NCBI GenBank assembly: GCA_034436355.1
Contig: DAOTVQ010000035.1
Location: 122,392-186,391 of the forward strand
From: CP2-2F sp034436355
GTDB taxonomy: Bacteria; Chloroflexota; Anaerolineae; Aggregatilineales; UBA2796
Reading direction: 5' to 3'
DNA: 64,000 nt
Shown: piece after piece, positions 17,218 to 25,064 of the stretch
Layout of the letters: the number at the start of each line of letters is the position of its first letter
Position numbering within the stretch: the stretch's first letter is position 1
The notes under the pieces: model-generated
Told to the model about the DNA's origin: nothing
Databases searched by the model: none
Seen by the model: the letters and a program-made list of their open reading frames with translations, nothing else
Made by a program: the position numbers and the translations under genes

Positions 17218-19824
17218 ATGCGTATATCCAATTACCCGATGGCAAAAGTGCGCCTCCACAGCCTGCTTGGGCTGCTGATCGCCGCACTGCTGATCACCAG
17301 CCTTGCCTTGCCAATCACCAGTGCCGCACAAGGCGCCAACGATGGCAAAATCCGCTTTGTGCATGGCGTGGCAGGTGCGCCACCGGTTGATGTTTATGTG
17401 GATGGACAGTTAGCAGCCAGTGGACTTGCCTTTGGCAGCGCCACACGCTTTCTGAGCCTCGAGGCAGGCACGCGCACTGTCTCGATCAATGCGGCGGGCA
17501 GCACGACCGCCATTTTTCAGGGCAACGTGCCAGTCACTGCCGACTTTGGCTATACCGTTGTGGTGCAAGGCACACCAACAGCAATTGAGGTCGGCTTATA
17601 TGAAGACGATCTGGCGCCAGTGCGCGCTGGTGCAATCCGCTTTGGCGCTATTCATGCTGTGAAGGATGCGCCGCCCGTAGATGTCATCCAGATCAGCGGC
17701 ACGCTTGAACTGCCCTTGGCACAAGGTTTGGCATATGGGCAGCCCTACGGCACAGTAGATGTGGCGCTCAGCGGTGGCGATTTTGTGGTTGTGCCAGCCA
17801 GCGCGCCCATCAGCAGCGCCCTCGCACGCATCAACCAAGTGCCGATGGTCGTTGGCACTTACAATACCATTGTGGTGCTTGGTGGCGGACCTGCCGTGGT
17901 GCTTTTGGCGCTCAGTGAGCGCGTGCAGGCAGATGATCCTGCCAACAGCGCCCTCGTCAGCTTTGTTCACGCCAGCCCAGAAGCACCTGCCGTAGATATT
18001 TATGTGAACAATGCCCTAGCCGCAGTGAGTGTGCCGTTTGGGGTTGGGCTGCCGCATGTGGCACTGCCCGCTGGTGAGGCAACCGTTGCAGTGCGTGCAG
18101 CAGGCAGTGCTGCCGATAGTGACCCTGTGCTAGAAGCATCGGTGACTCTCCCAGGCGGCGCGGCAGCAACTATCGTCGTGAGTGGCGAGCTGAGCAACCT
18201 TGCCGCCACCGTCTATGCGGATAACATCGGTGAGCTGACAGCGGAGACTGCCCGTATTCGCCTGATTAACGCGCTCAGCACTGACCTTGCCTTCCTAACG
18301 CTCACCGAAGATGCTCTGGTGCAGAGCAGCCAAGCCAGCGGCTTGGAACTGCCCCGCGGCACCTTTGCTGCGGAATTCGGCATTTTTGGTGCAGAGCTGA
18401 GCCTGCGCCGCGAATTGCCCTTGAACGGCGGCGTGCTGCACAACTTCATCTTGGCTGGCACACCTAGCGCAGCCGAGCTGATCTATGTGGCAACCAGCCT
18501 CAATGAGCGCCCCGGCAGCGCCGCAGTGGTCAGCACGTCTGCTGCAGAAGCTGCGCCAACCCTTGCCGCGACGGCGCCAACGGCAGAAGCACCGCCTGCC
18601 ACAGCGCTTCCACCTGCTACACCCAGTTCATTTGGGGCGCCCGCACCGACCGTTGCACCTGCTTTCATCCCAACGTTGCCAGCTGCATTGCCCACCGCGC
18701 CCGCGCCACCCACTGCGCCCGCCCAAATCGCTATTCAGGCAACGCCAACGCCTTTCGGCTTTACCGGCATTACGGGCATTGTGGATACCGATCCCGGCGT
18801 GAACCTGAAAATCCGCGAGTATCCTATCATGGACTCGCGTACGCTCGCCCTTGCACCTAGCCGCACCACACTACGGATCGAGGGCGTGCGCGGCCCTGCC
18901 CGCGATCCCAATGCGCCAGCCCCTGAGGCAACCGCAACCCTTAACCCTGAAGGGGTGCGCCTTGAGGATATTTGGGTCTTTGTGACGTGGGAACTGCCCG
19001 ACGGCGGCAAGATCACGGGTTGGACGAAGCCCGAGTTTATGATCGTGACAGACGCACGCGGACGGCGCATCCTGTCGCCTGCTGAAATGCTGACCTTCCC
19101 GCAGATTCCGGAAAACGAGTTTGGCGAGATTACCACGACGCTGGCAACGCCCGTCGCGGCTGATCTCAACCTAATCATCGCCAATGTCAATGTTGATCCG
19201 GGCGTGAACCTGCAACTGCGCCGCACACCCGACATTGCTGCCGAGTCCCTTGCGCTGCTGCCAGCCGGCACACAGCTTGTCGTGCTGGAAAAGACCGAAG
19301 TTGCCTCACGGGGCGGCTTGATTGGTGAGCCTGAAAGCCTGACGTGGTTATATGTGCGTTTAGCAACCGATGGCGGCACGCTGACGGGCTGGGTGAATTC
19401 ACAATTTGTGACTCTCACTCAGGGTGGGCGTCCGTTCTTGCTGGCAGATATTCCAACTGCCAGCGAGATTCGCGTTGGTGGTGTGCAAGGCAGCCCTTTG
19501 GTGGCACCACCACCGCCCGTCACGCAAACGATCACAGCAACCATTGATAAGGTCGATCCGGGCGCGAACCTGCAACTGCGCCGCGATCCGAACACCAATG
19601 CCGAGTCGCTAGGCTTGATCCCAGCAGGCACGCAGCTTGAAGTGCTTGGGCGTAACGGCAATGGTGGCTGGCTGCTGGTGCAGTATAATGGCATCGAGGG
19701 CTGGATTAATGCCTCCTTTGTCAGCGTGACGCGCAGCGGCAGACCCTATAAAATTGAGGATATTCCTAACGTATCCGACGAAGAAGACACCGCCGCCGAA
19801 GCGACCGCAACACCTGTCTTCTAA
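17218..19824 (+). CDS. secreted DUF4397 and SH3-domain surface protein
   Basis: An 868-residue exported protein. A signal peptide (about residues 13-36) is followed by three DUF4397-like modules (starting IRFVHGVAGAPPVDVYVDG, IRFGAIHAVKDAPPVDV and VSFVHASPEAPAVDIYVN), a Pro/Ala/Thr-rich linker (about 440-515), and three bacterial SH3-like repeats, each with (V/A)DPG(V/A)NL and a hydrophobic-rich core such as LQLRRDPNTNAESLGLIPAG. SH3b domains often bind cell wall; DUF4397 is an extracellular beta module of unknown ligand. The likely role is surface adhesion or envelope function. Shine-Dalgarno AGGAG precedes ATG. It may be co-transcribed with the next gene. Confidence 0.88.
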   Translation: MRISNYPMAKVRLHSLLGLLIAALLITSLALPITSAAQGANDGKIRFVHGVAGAPPVDVYVDGQLAASGLAFGSATRFLSLEAGTRTVSINAAGSTTAIFQGNVPVTADFGYTVVVQGTPTAIEVGLYEDDLAPVRAGAIRFGAIHAVKDAPPVDVIQISGTLELPLAQGLAYGQPYGTVDVALSGGDFVVVPASAPISSALARINQVPMVVGTYNTIVVLGGGPAVVLLALSERVQADDPANSALVSFVHASPEAPAVDIYVNNALAAVSVPFGVGLPHVALPAGEATVAVRAAGSAADSDPVLEASVTLPGGAAATIVVSGELSNLAATVYADNIGELTAETARIRLINALSTDLAFLTLTEDALVQSSQASGLELPRGTFAAEFGIFGAELSLRRELPLNGGVLHNFILAGTPSAAELIYVATSLNERPGSAAVVSTSAAEAAPTLAATAPTAEAPPATALPPATPSSFGAPAPTVAPAFIPTLPAALPTAPAPPTAPAQIAIQATPTPFGFTGITGIVDTDPGVNLKIREYPIMDSRTLALAPSRTTLRIEGVRGPARDPNAPAPEATATLNPEGVRLEDIWVFVTWELPDGGKITGWTKPEFMIVTDARGRRILSPAEMLTFPQIPENEFGEITTTLATPVAADLNLIIANVNVDPGVNLQLRRTPDIAAESLALLPAGTQLVVLEKTEVASRGGLIGEPESLTWLYVRLATDGGTLTGWVNSQFVTLTQGGRPFLLADIPTASEIRVGGVQGSPLVAPPPPVTQTITATIDKVDPGANLQLRRDPNTNAESLGLIPAGTQLEVLGRNGNGGWLLVQYNGIEGWINASFVSVTRSGRPYKIEDIPNVSDEEDTAAEATATPVF

Positions 19825-19838
19825 CGAAAGATCGCTCA

Positions 19839-19873
19839 GCCTGGGCAAGCATAAGTTGGGTGTTTGCCCAGGC
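19839..19873 (+). other. intergenic stem-loop before the 19895 gene
   Basis: GCCTGGGCAA (19839-19848) and TTGCCCAGGC (19864-19873) form a perfect 10-bp stem with a 15-base loop. CTGA downstream can extend pairing with TCAG upstream. It lies between the surface-protein stop and the ribosome-binding site (AAGGAG, 19881-19886) of the next gene and is not followed by a T-run; it may act as transcript-end or processing structure. Confidence 0.5.
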
Positions 19874-19894
19874 GGCTGATAAGGAGCGCTCACT

Positions 19895-20578
19895 ATGCGT
19901 TGGGTATTGCTGCCAAGCCTTGTGATCAGTGTGCTGCTTGCGCTTGGCATTAGCACGGCGCGCCACTTTGGGCAAGGCACACCTATGCCGGAAAGCATCC
20001 AAAGCCTCGGGCTGCATCCGCCTGAAACCTGCGGCGGCAGCGGAATCTGCCTGCTGGGAATCACGCCCGGCCGCACCGGCTGGAATGCAGCACGCTCTGC
20101 GCTGCTGCCACGCAGCCGCGATGAACTCTACACTAAGCAGCTTGTCATCTCTATAGATACGCTGCCCAACCAAGTTGACGAAACATTGATCTACTTTTTC
20201 CAATCGGTCGATAAGCTCTCGGTTGGGCGCGTGCAAGCGCTCTTTCGCGTCCGTGAGGCTGCGCCTAATGTCGGTTGGCTGATCAAGCAGCATGGCAAAC
20301 CGTGTGGTGTGAGTCTCTACACGCGCACTGCCAGCGGCTACCGCCTGCCACAAGCAACGATCACCTTGCGCTATCCGCACTTTTTAGCGAATGTGCCGCT
20401 GCCAAACTATCATCTAGACAGTAACACGCGCATTGAGAGCCTTTACCTCTACGATCCCGCTTACAAAGCGGAAGGTCGCCTTGAAGCGTGCCGCGACCTG
20501 ATGACGGATGGCGTGCAAAACCGCCGTTGGGCGGGCTTTGCCGCCGTGTGGCGTTATGCTGGGCTGCCTCGCCATTAA
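19895..20578 (+). CDS. secreted protein, unknown
   Basis: A 227-residue protein with an N-terminal hydrophobic segment (residues 3-20) that may be a signal peptide or anchor. The rest is globular, with cysteines at TCGGSGICLLGITPG, GKPCGVSL and LEACRDLM that could form disulfides outside the cell. AAGGAG precedes the ATG by 8 bases. I do not recognise the family. Its TAA stop overlaps the stop of the convergent SorC-type gene (TTAA). Confidence 0.72.
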   Translation: MRWVLLPSLVISVLLALGISTARHFGQGTPMPESIQSLGLHPPETCGGSGICLLGITPGRTGWNAARSALLPRSRDELYTKQLVISIDTLPNQVDETLIYFFQSVDKLSVGRVQALFRVREAAPNVGWLIKQHGKPCGVSLYTRTASGYRLPQATITLRYPHFLANVPLPNYHLDSNTRIESLYLYDPAYKAEGRLEACRDLMTDGVQNRRWAGFAAVWRYAGLPRH

Positions 20579-21528
20579 GCGCCATCTGCCTCCAGCACGG
20601 CAAGGGCGGTCAGATCATCAGTGGCAAGCGCTTTGATGTAGCCGCCGCGCAGCGCGCCGAGGATCGAATAGCGTTTGGGTAAGCCGCACGCCACGGCGAT
20701 CACATTCGGAATTGCCTTCACATCAGCCAAATCGAGCGCAATCACCCGCTGATTGACGTCAAAGCGTTCACAGTTGCCGTTAATGTCAAAGTGGCGCCCT
20801 GCTGTTTCGCCGACGGCGCCTTGTGCGCGTAGCGCGGTGAGTTCTGCCTCGCTGAGATGCCCTGCCCGCAAAAAGCTGGACATGCCGGCTTCCGTTGTGC
20901 CGATGCCAAGTAAGGCAAGGTTGGCGCGCCGCGCACGGCTGAGCGTTTCGCTAATGGTTGGCTGCTCCAGAAAGAGATCACGCGCCGCCTGGCTATCTAC
21001 CAAAAGGGGCGCGTGCAGGTAGAAAAAGCGCCCGCCCAGTTTCGTAGCCAATTTGCGCGCCAACTCATGCCCATCAATTTCGGATTCAACGGTGCCAACG
21101 CTGCCGATCATCTGCACAACTTCCCCCTGGAGCGCTTGCTGCTCACTAAGGGCGTTCACGGCGGCGCTCACGCCCGTTCCCCATGAAATGGCAAGCGTAT
21201 CGCCTGCACGCAAGCGTTCCTCAAGGTAGCGCGCTGCTAACTGCCCAGCAGAAGCAAGCGTCTCGGCATAGGGGCGCCCACGGCTCTCCACAATCATGAC
21301 GCGCTCTAGGTTAAAACGCTCACGGAAGTGGCGTTCCAGAGGTGGCACGGTGTTGATCGGCTTGCGAATGCGTATCTCAACCAAGCCTTTTTGCTTTGCT
21401 TCCTTCAGCAAGCGCGAAACATTCGAGCGTGAGGTTGCCAGCAGCTTAGCGATCTGCTCTTGGTTATAGTCCTGTTCATAGTAAAGTGATGCAACGCGAA
21501 TGAGATAATCTTCGCGGCTTTCGATCAT
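20575..21528 (-). CDS. SorC-family sugar-responsive transcription regulator
   Basis: A 317-residue regulator. The N-terminal helix-turn-helix (EQIAKLLATSRSNVSRLLKE, about residues 20-40) is of the DeoR/SorC type, and the rest is the SorC sugar-binding domain with LAISWGTGVSAAVNAL, MIGSVGTVESEIDGHELA, LGIGTTEAGM and VIAVACGLPKRYSILGALRG, the phosphosugar-isomerase-like fold that binds a phosphorylated sugar effector. No sugar-catabolic genes are adjacent, so the regulon is unknown; the repeats upstream (21546-21582) suggest autoregulation. Confidence 0.9.
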   Translation of the reverse strand: MIESREDYLIRVASLYYEQDYNQEQIAKLLATSRSNVSRLLKEAKQKGLVEIRIRKPINTVPPLERHFRERFNLERVMIVESRGRPYAETLASAGQLAARYLEERLRAGDTLAISWGTGVSAAVNALSEQQALQGEVVQMIGSVGTVESEIDGHELARKLATKLGGRFFYLHAPLLVDSQAARDLFLEQPTISETLSRARRANLALLGIGTTEAGMSSFLRAGHLSEAELTALRAQGAVGETAGRHFDINGNCERFDVNQRVIALDLADVKAIPNVIAVACGLPKRYSILGALRGGYIKALATDDLTALAVLEADGA

Positions 21529-21545
21529 AGGTCACCGTTCGCTTG

Positions 21546-21582
21546 TTGTGCAAAGGTTAAAGGTTTTCACATTTGTGCAAAG
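21546..21582 (-). promoter_or_regulatory. paired TTGTGCAAAG repeats, probable SorC-type operator
   Basis: TTGTGCAAAG occurs at 21546-21555 and 21573-21582, 27 bases apart; each core is an imperfect palindrome TTTG-CAAA or TTG-CAA type. They lie 18-54 bases upstream of the regulator's start codon. SorC proteins bind as tetramers to paired sites, so this fits an autoregulatory operator. Confidence 0.5.
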
Positions 21583-21603
21583 CTACCTTACCACAAATCC
21601 GCC

Positions 21604-22875
21604 TTAGAGAGAATGAGCAAAATCCTGATGAGCGTTTGCGGCAACTTCCCACTTGAGGATAGGCGCGATCACACCTGGGCGTGCGCCACCTTGCGAGATG
21701 ACACTGCCGTCATCCAGCACCTCAAAGCTGATGCCATTTTGAATGTGATCGAGCGGGCGAACGTTCGGCACTTGTGCCACCAACTCCAAATAGTAGCTGC
21801 CGGCACGCAAATAGTCGCTTGGCAAAAAGGCACGCGCTGTGTAGGCGCCGACGGCTTGGGTTGCCGCATAGCGGCTGAGGTCACTGTCAAAGTCAGTGCT
21901 GGTCAGCACACAGGTGCCATCACTATTATAGAGGCGAAAGGCGATTTGCGCGGCGCGGATCGGCTGGCGCACGATGTAATCGAGTTCCACAAACACGCCT
22001 TCACTCAGGTTGATTTGTGCGCTAATCTCGTTACGGCAATCGCGCAGGCGCACGGCTGTAAAGGCGACATCTGCCCGCGCCGAAGGCTCAAAGTGGCGCT
22101 CGCCTGCCAGTTCCACGCCTTGCCGCACATAGGCATTCACCACATCTTGAATAGCGCCTTCTGCCACCACCTGACCGCTGTTCAGCAGCAAGCCGACGTT
22201 GCACAGGCGCAGCACAGTTGGCATGTTGTGGCTGACGAAAATAACGGTGCGCCCTTCGCCAGCCACTTCGCTCATCTTGCCCAAACTTTTGCGTTGGAAG
22301 GCAGCATCACCAACGGCAAGCACTTCGTCTACAATCAAAATCTCTGGTTCCATATGGGCGGCAACGGCAAAGGCAAGGCGCAGAAACATGCCGCTGGAAT
22401 AATGCTTGACGGGCGTATCTATGAACTTCTCAACTTCGGCAAAGCTCACGATCTCATCGAATTTGCGGGCGATCTCGGCGCGCTTCATGCCCAAGATTGA
22501 GCCGTTCAGAAAGACGTTCTCGCGCCCGCTCAGCTCAAAGTGAAAGCCCGTGCCAACCTCTAACAATGAGGCAATGCGCCCACGCACGATGGCACGCCCT
22601 TCGGTTGGCTCCGTGATGCGCGAAAGCACTTTCAGCAGCGTGCTTTTGCCTGATCCATTCTTGCCGATAATGCCCAGCACATCGCCATGCCGCAAGGTGA
22701 ACGAAACATCGCGCAGCGCCCAAAAAAGCTGATCAGTGCGTGGTGTGCGTTCGCGGCGGCGAAAGGGTGCGCTGGCAAGGCGCGTTAGCGATTCGCGTAG
22801 GGTGTAGTAATACGCAGCAGCGCCAAGGCGATATTGCTTGCTGATGCCGTGCGCTTCTATGGCGAGATTGCTCAA
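21604..22875 (-). CDS. Wzt/TagH-like ABC transporter ATPase
   Basis: A 423-residue protein. The N-terminal ATPase carries Walker A GKNGSGKST (in LGIIGKNGSGKSTLLKVLSR), signature YSSGMFLRLAFAVA, Walker B ILIVDEVLAVGD and switch His in VIFVSHNMPTV. Residues about 250-410 form a beta-sandwich like the Wzt C-terminal domain that binds the export polysaccharide. Such ATPases energise export of O-antigen, teichoic acid or other polysaccharides. The permease partner is not adjacent, and no glycosyltransferases are nearby. The start is TTG with GAGGA upstream. Confidence 0.92.
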   Translation of the reverse strand: MSNLAIEAHGISKQYRLGAAAYYYTLRESLTRLASAPFRRRERTPRTDQLFWALRDVSFTLRHGDVLGIIGKNGSGKSTLLKVLSRITEPTEGRAIVRGRIASLLEVGTGFHFELSGRENVFLNGSILGMKRAEIARKFDEIVSFAEVEKFIDTPVKHYSSGMFLRLAFAVAAHMEPEILIVDEVLAVGDAAFQRKSLGKMSEVAGEGRTVIFVSHNMPTVLRLCNVGLLLNSGQVVAEGAIQDVVNAYVRQGVELAGERHFEPSARADVAFTAVRLRDCRNEISAQINLSEGVFVELDYIVRQPIRAAQIAFRLYNSDGTCVLTSTDFDSDLSRYAATQAVGAYTARAFLPSDYLRAGSYYLELVAQVPNVRPLDHIQNGISFEVLDDGSVISQGGARPGVIAPILKWEVAANAHQDFAHSL

Positions 22876-22908
22876 TGAATGCTTTTCCTCAGATATTAAG
22901 CTGCCCTA

Positions 22909-22914
22909 AGTATA
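22909..22914 (-). promoter_or_regulatory. -10 element upstream of the Wzt-like ATPase gene
   Basis: On the minus strand TATACT lies 34 bases before the TTG start. No good -35 is seen; transcription would start near 22902. Confidence 0.35.
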
Positions 22915-22997
22915 GCCTATCATGGCGCGCTGCGGTAGGTTGGGCGGACCCTAGCTCGGTGTTGGCAACCGATAGCCACAGTTTGACCACACCCTTT

Positions 22998-23034
22998 TAT
23001 GCACTATGCACAATTGATCCTGCCCTGCATAGTG
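22998..23034 (+). promoter_or_regulatory. inverted repeat over the arg promoter, probable operator
   Basis: CACTATGCA (23002-23010) and TGCATAGTG (23026-23034) are perfect inverted 9-base arms separated by 15 bases. They flank the -35 hexamer and touch the -10 hexamer. The left arm is also part of a tandem repeat TATGCAC TATGCAC (22998-23011). A dimeric regulator binding here would control arg transcription. The site is not a clear match to the classical ArgR box consensus, so the protein is unknown. Confidence 0.55.
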
Positions 23035-23040
23035 TATAAT
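23014..23040 (+). promoter_or_regulatory. promoter of the arg operon
   Basis: TTGATC (23014-23019), a 15-base spacer and a perfect TATAAT (23035-23040). The predicted start of transcription is about 23046-23047, so the leader ORF would have a very short untranslated region that begins near its own GAGGA. Confidence 0.65.
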
Positions 23041-23062
23041 GGGTGCTGAGGATTTACCCAAC

Positions 23063-23143
23063 ATGACTCGTGTTCGCTTTTCGCCACGCCGCAGCCGCCG
23101 TACCACCAGCCATAGGTCTGGATGGATGCTGCGTGCCGCCTAG
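23063..23143 (+). CDS. arginine-rich leader peptide of the arg operon
   Basis: A 26-codon ORF (ATG to TAG) preceded by GAGGA (23048-23052). Its product has eight Arg of 26 residues, at positions 3, 5, 9, 10, 12, 13, 18 and 24, with R-R-S-R-R as the densest cluster and one rare AGG codon at position 18. A short ORF rich in the end-product amino acid, ahead of a terminator and the biosynthetic genes for that amino acid, is the hallmark of ribosome-mediated attenuation as in the trp and his operons. When charged Arg-tRNA is scarce the ribosome should stall at codons 9-13 or 18. The ORF is too short for standard gene calling. Confidence 0.8.
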   Translation: MTRVRFSPRRSRRTTSHRSGWMLRAA

Positions 23144-23173
23144 CGGATAAGCAACACGCAAGCCCTTCAGACT
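23115..23173 (+). promoter_or_regulatory. candidate antiterminator hairpin of the arg leader
   Basis: GGTCTGGA (23115-23122) can pair with TTCAGACT (23166-23173; two G-U pairs), and TGCGTG (23130-23135) pairs perfectly with CACGCA (23155-23160); inside lies CCGC-CTA-GCGG (23136-23146). Together they form one long hairpin. Its right side uses 23161-23173, the left arm of the terminator, so the two structures exclude each other. Its left side begins just after the Arg cluster, so a ribosome stalled there leaves it free, while one that reaches the TAG at 23141 covers it. Confidence 0.6.
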
Positions 23174-23196
23174 GCCCCGTCTGAAGGGCTTTTTTT
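23161..23196 (+). terminator. rho-independent terminator (attenuator) before argC
   Basis: AGCCCTTCAGAC (23161-23172) and GTCTGAAGGGCT (23179-23190) form a perfect 12-bp stem with loop TGCCCC, and the stem's final T is followed by six more T. This is the best intrinsic terminator in the window and it lies between the leader ORF and argC, where it would stop transcription when arginine is plentiful. Confidence 0.9.
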
Positions 23197-23230
23197 ATGC
23201 ACGGTTCCAGGGATAAGAGGGATAGACAGC

Positions 23231-24259
23231 TTGGCACACGCACACCTTGAAACAGCACAGACCGAGACCGCACAAACGCTGCGCGTTGGCGTTTTCGGCG
23301 GGACGGGCTACACAGGGCAGCTTTTGATTGACCTGCTGCGCGCTCATCCGCAAGCGGCGCTGCACTTCGCCACCTCCGAGCGTGAGACGGCACTGGAAGA
23401 CGGCACGCCCTTGGTGAAGGCAGAGGCAGCGCCACTCGATGCGGTGGATGCCGTGTTTTTGTGCCTACCAAACGGCGTTTCGGGCGGCGTAGCAGCCAAG
23501 GCAGCCGCTGCGGGCGTCCGCGTGATTGACCTGAGCGCTGATCTGCGCCTTGATTCGGTCACGCTTTACGAGCAGACCTACAAAATGCCGCACCCTGCGC
23601 CGCATTTACTGCCTGCGCCCTACGGCTTGCCCGAGATCACGCGGCAAGCGCTGAAAGGTGCGCCCTACATCGCCAATCCGGGCTGCCACGTCACGGCGGT
23701 GTTGCTGGCGCTTTACCCGCTGGCGAAGGCGGGCGCGCTGAGCAATGCGCCTATCATCGCAGATACCAAGACGGGCATTTCAGGCGCCGGCAAAGAGCCA
23801 AAGCCAGAGTCCATGTTTGGCGAGGTCTACGGTGATGTAAAGCCTTACAACATCGGGCGCAAACATCGGCATGTGCCAGAGATTGAGCAACTGCTCCACA
23901 AATTACAGCCCGATTGCGGCACATTAATTTTTGCGCCGCACCTTGTGCCGCTGGAAGTTGGGCTGTTGGCAACGGTCTATGCCACGCTCAAACCACACTG
24001 GACGCTTGAAAGCGCCTACGCCGAATTTGAGGCAGCCTACAATGCCGAGCCGCTGGTCAGGCTGCATCCGTTGGGCAAGGCAGCGCGCATCCGTGAAGCA
24101 GCGCACCGCAATGGCGCGCTGGTTGGCGTTAGCGAGGGGGACGGTAACACACTCATCCTGACCTGTGCCATTGATAACTTGCGAAAGGGTGCTTCGGCGC
24201 AGGCGGTGCAGAATTTCAACGTGATGTTCGGCTTTTCGGAAACGGCGGGCTTGCTGTGA
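23231..24259 (+). CDS. argC: N-acetyl-gamma-glutamyl-phosphate reductase
   Basis: A 342-residue NADPH-dependent reductase, third step of arginine synthesis. The N-terminal Rossmann motif is VGVFGGTGYTGQLL, catalytic Cys lies in ANPGCHVTAVLLAL (about residues 153-166), and the substrate region has DTKTGISGAGKEPK, RKHRHVPEIEQ and FAPHLVPLEVGLLATVY. The TTG start has AGAGGG about 9 bases before it; the extra 16 residues before the Rossmann strand are tolerable. First gene of the operon behind the Arg attenuator. Confidence 0.96.
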   Translation: MAHAHLETAQTETAQTLRVGVFGGTGYTGQLLIDLLRAHPQAALHFATSERETALEDGTPLVKAEAAPLDAVDAVFLCLPNGVSGGVAAKAAAAGVRVIDLSADLRLDSVTLYEQTYKMPHPAPHLLPAPYGLPEITRQALKGAPYIANPGCHVTAVLLALYPLAKAGALSNAPIIADTKTGISGAGKEPKPESMFGEVYGDVKPYNIGRKHRHVPEIEQLLHKLQPDCGTLIFAPHLVPLEVGLLATVYATLKPHWTLESAYAEFEAAYNAEPLVRLHPLGKAARIREAAHRNGALVGVSEGDGNTLILTCAIDNLRKGASAQAVQNFNVMFGFSETAGLL

Positions 24260-24305
24260 ACATTCAGCCTGCTGATAAGGTAATTTATCGGAAGTAAAGC
24301 CCACA

Positions 24306-25052
24306 ATGACGACAACACTCTATAAAATTGGCGGTGCGCCGCTGGAAGACGCTGCCTATCTAGCTGCCCTTGCCGCACATCTCAAGGCGCTCCACACGCC
24401 GCCAATCCTTGTGCATGGCGGTGGCAAGGCGATCAGCCGCTTACAAACGGCATTCGGCATTACGCCGCGCACGGTGGGCGGTCTGCGCGTGACCGATGAT
24501 CAGACGATGGAATTGGTGGCGATGGCGCTCATTGGTGCGGCAAATGTGAACCTTGTGGCAACCTTGGTCAATCACGGTGTGGAGGCGCAAGGTTTTCATG
24601 GCGCAGATCGTGGCTTGCTGCGCTCACGCCCGATGCAGCATCCAGAGGGCGACTTGGGGCGCGTGGGCGTGGTGCATACGGTGCGCGTGGAGGTGTTGCA
24701 GCAGGCAATCGCAGCGGGCGCACTGCCCGTCATTGCACCAATAGCGCTCGCCGATGACGGCGGCTTGCATAACATCAACGCTGATCAGGCGGCGGGCGCT
24801 ATCGCGGCGGCGCTGGGCGCTGAAGAGGTCATTTTCTTAACGGATGTGGCAGGCGTGTTGCAGGAAGGCGCGGTGCTGCCAACACTAACGCGCTCAGCCG
24901 CCGAGTCGCTAATTTATGAGGGCGTGGCAAGTGGCGGCATGGCAGTCAAGCTGCGTGCCGCACTGGAGGCGCTTTCGGCAGGTGTGCGTGCCGCGCGCAT
25001 CACAGATATTCACGGGTTGGCAAACGGGATTGGGACACAGATCACAGCATAG
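24306..25052 (+). CDS. argB: acetylglutamate kinase
   Basis: A 248-residue amino-acid kinase that phosphorylates N-acetylglutamate. KIGGAPLED gives the catalytic Lys, VHGGGKAISRL the substrate loop, NINADQAAGAIAAALGA the ATP-side motif and FLTDVAGVL the nucleotide loop; GGMAVKLRAALEAL closes the fold. The loop reads HGGGK instead of the common HGGGP, and the protein is at the short end of the family. It lacks the N-terminal helix of arginine-inhibited hexameric forms, so feedback control may rest on the operon's attenuator (inference). Confidence 0.94.
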   Translation: MTTTLYKIGGAPLEDAAYLAALAAHLKALHTPPILVHGGGKAISRLQTAFGITPRTVGGLRVTDDQTMELVAMALIGAANVNLVATLVNHGVEAQGFHGADRGLLRSRPMQHPEGDLGRVGVVHTVRVEVLQQAIAAGALPVIAPIALADDGGLHNINADQAAGAIAAALGAEEVIFLTDVAGVLQEGAVLPTLTRSAAESLIYEGVASGGMAVKLRAALEALSAGVRAARITDIHGLANGIGTQITA

Positions 25053-25064
25053 GAAGGGCAAACT

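Noticed and set aside
23004..23471. A 155-codon minus-strand frame over the arg leader and argC start
   Set aside because: It runs across the terminator and promoter on the opposite strand and has low-complexity Arg/Ser/Leu-rich content typical of a shadow frame.
24306..25052. argB as LysZ of a LysW-dependent lysine pathway (HGGGK loop)
   Set aside because: No lysW gene is near, the operon includes argG and an Arg leader, and HGGGK/R loops also occur in true acetylglutamate kinases.
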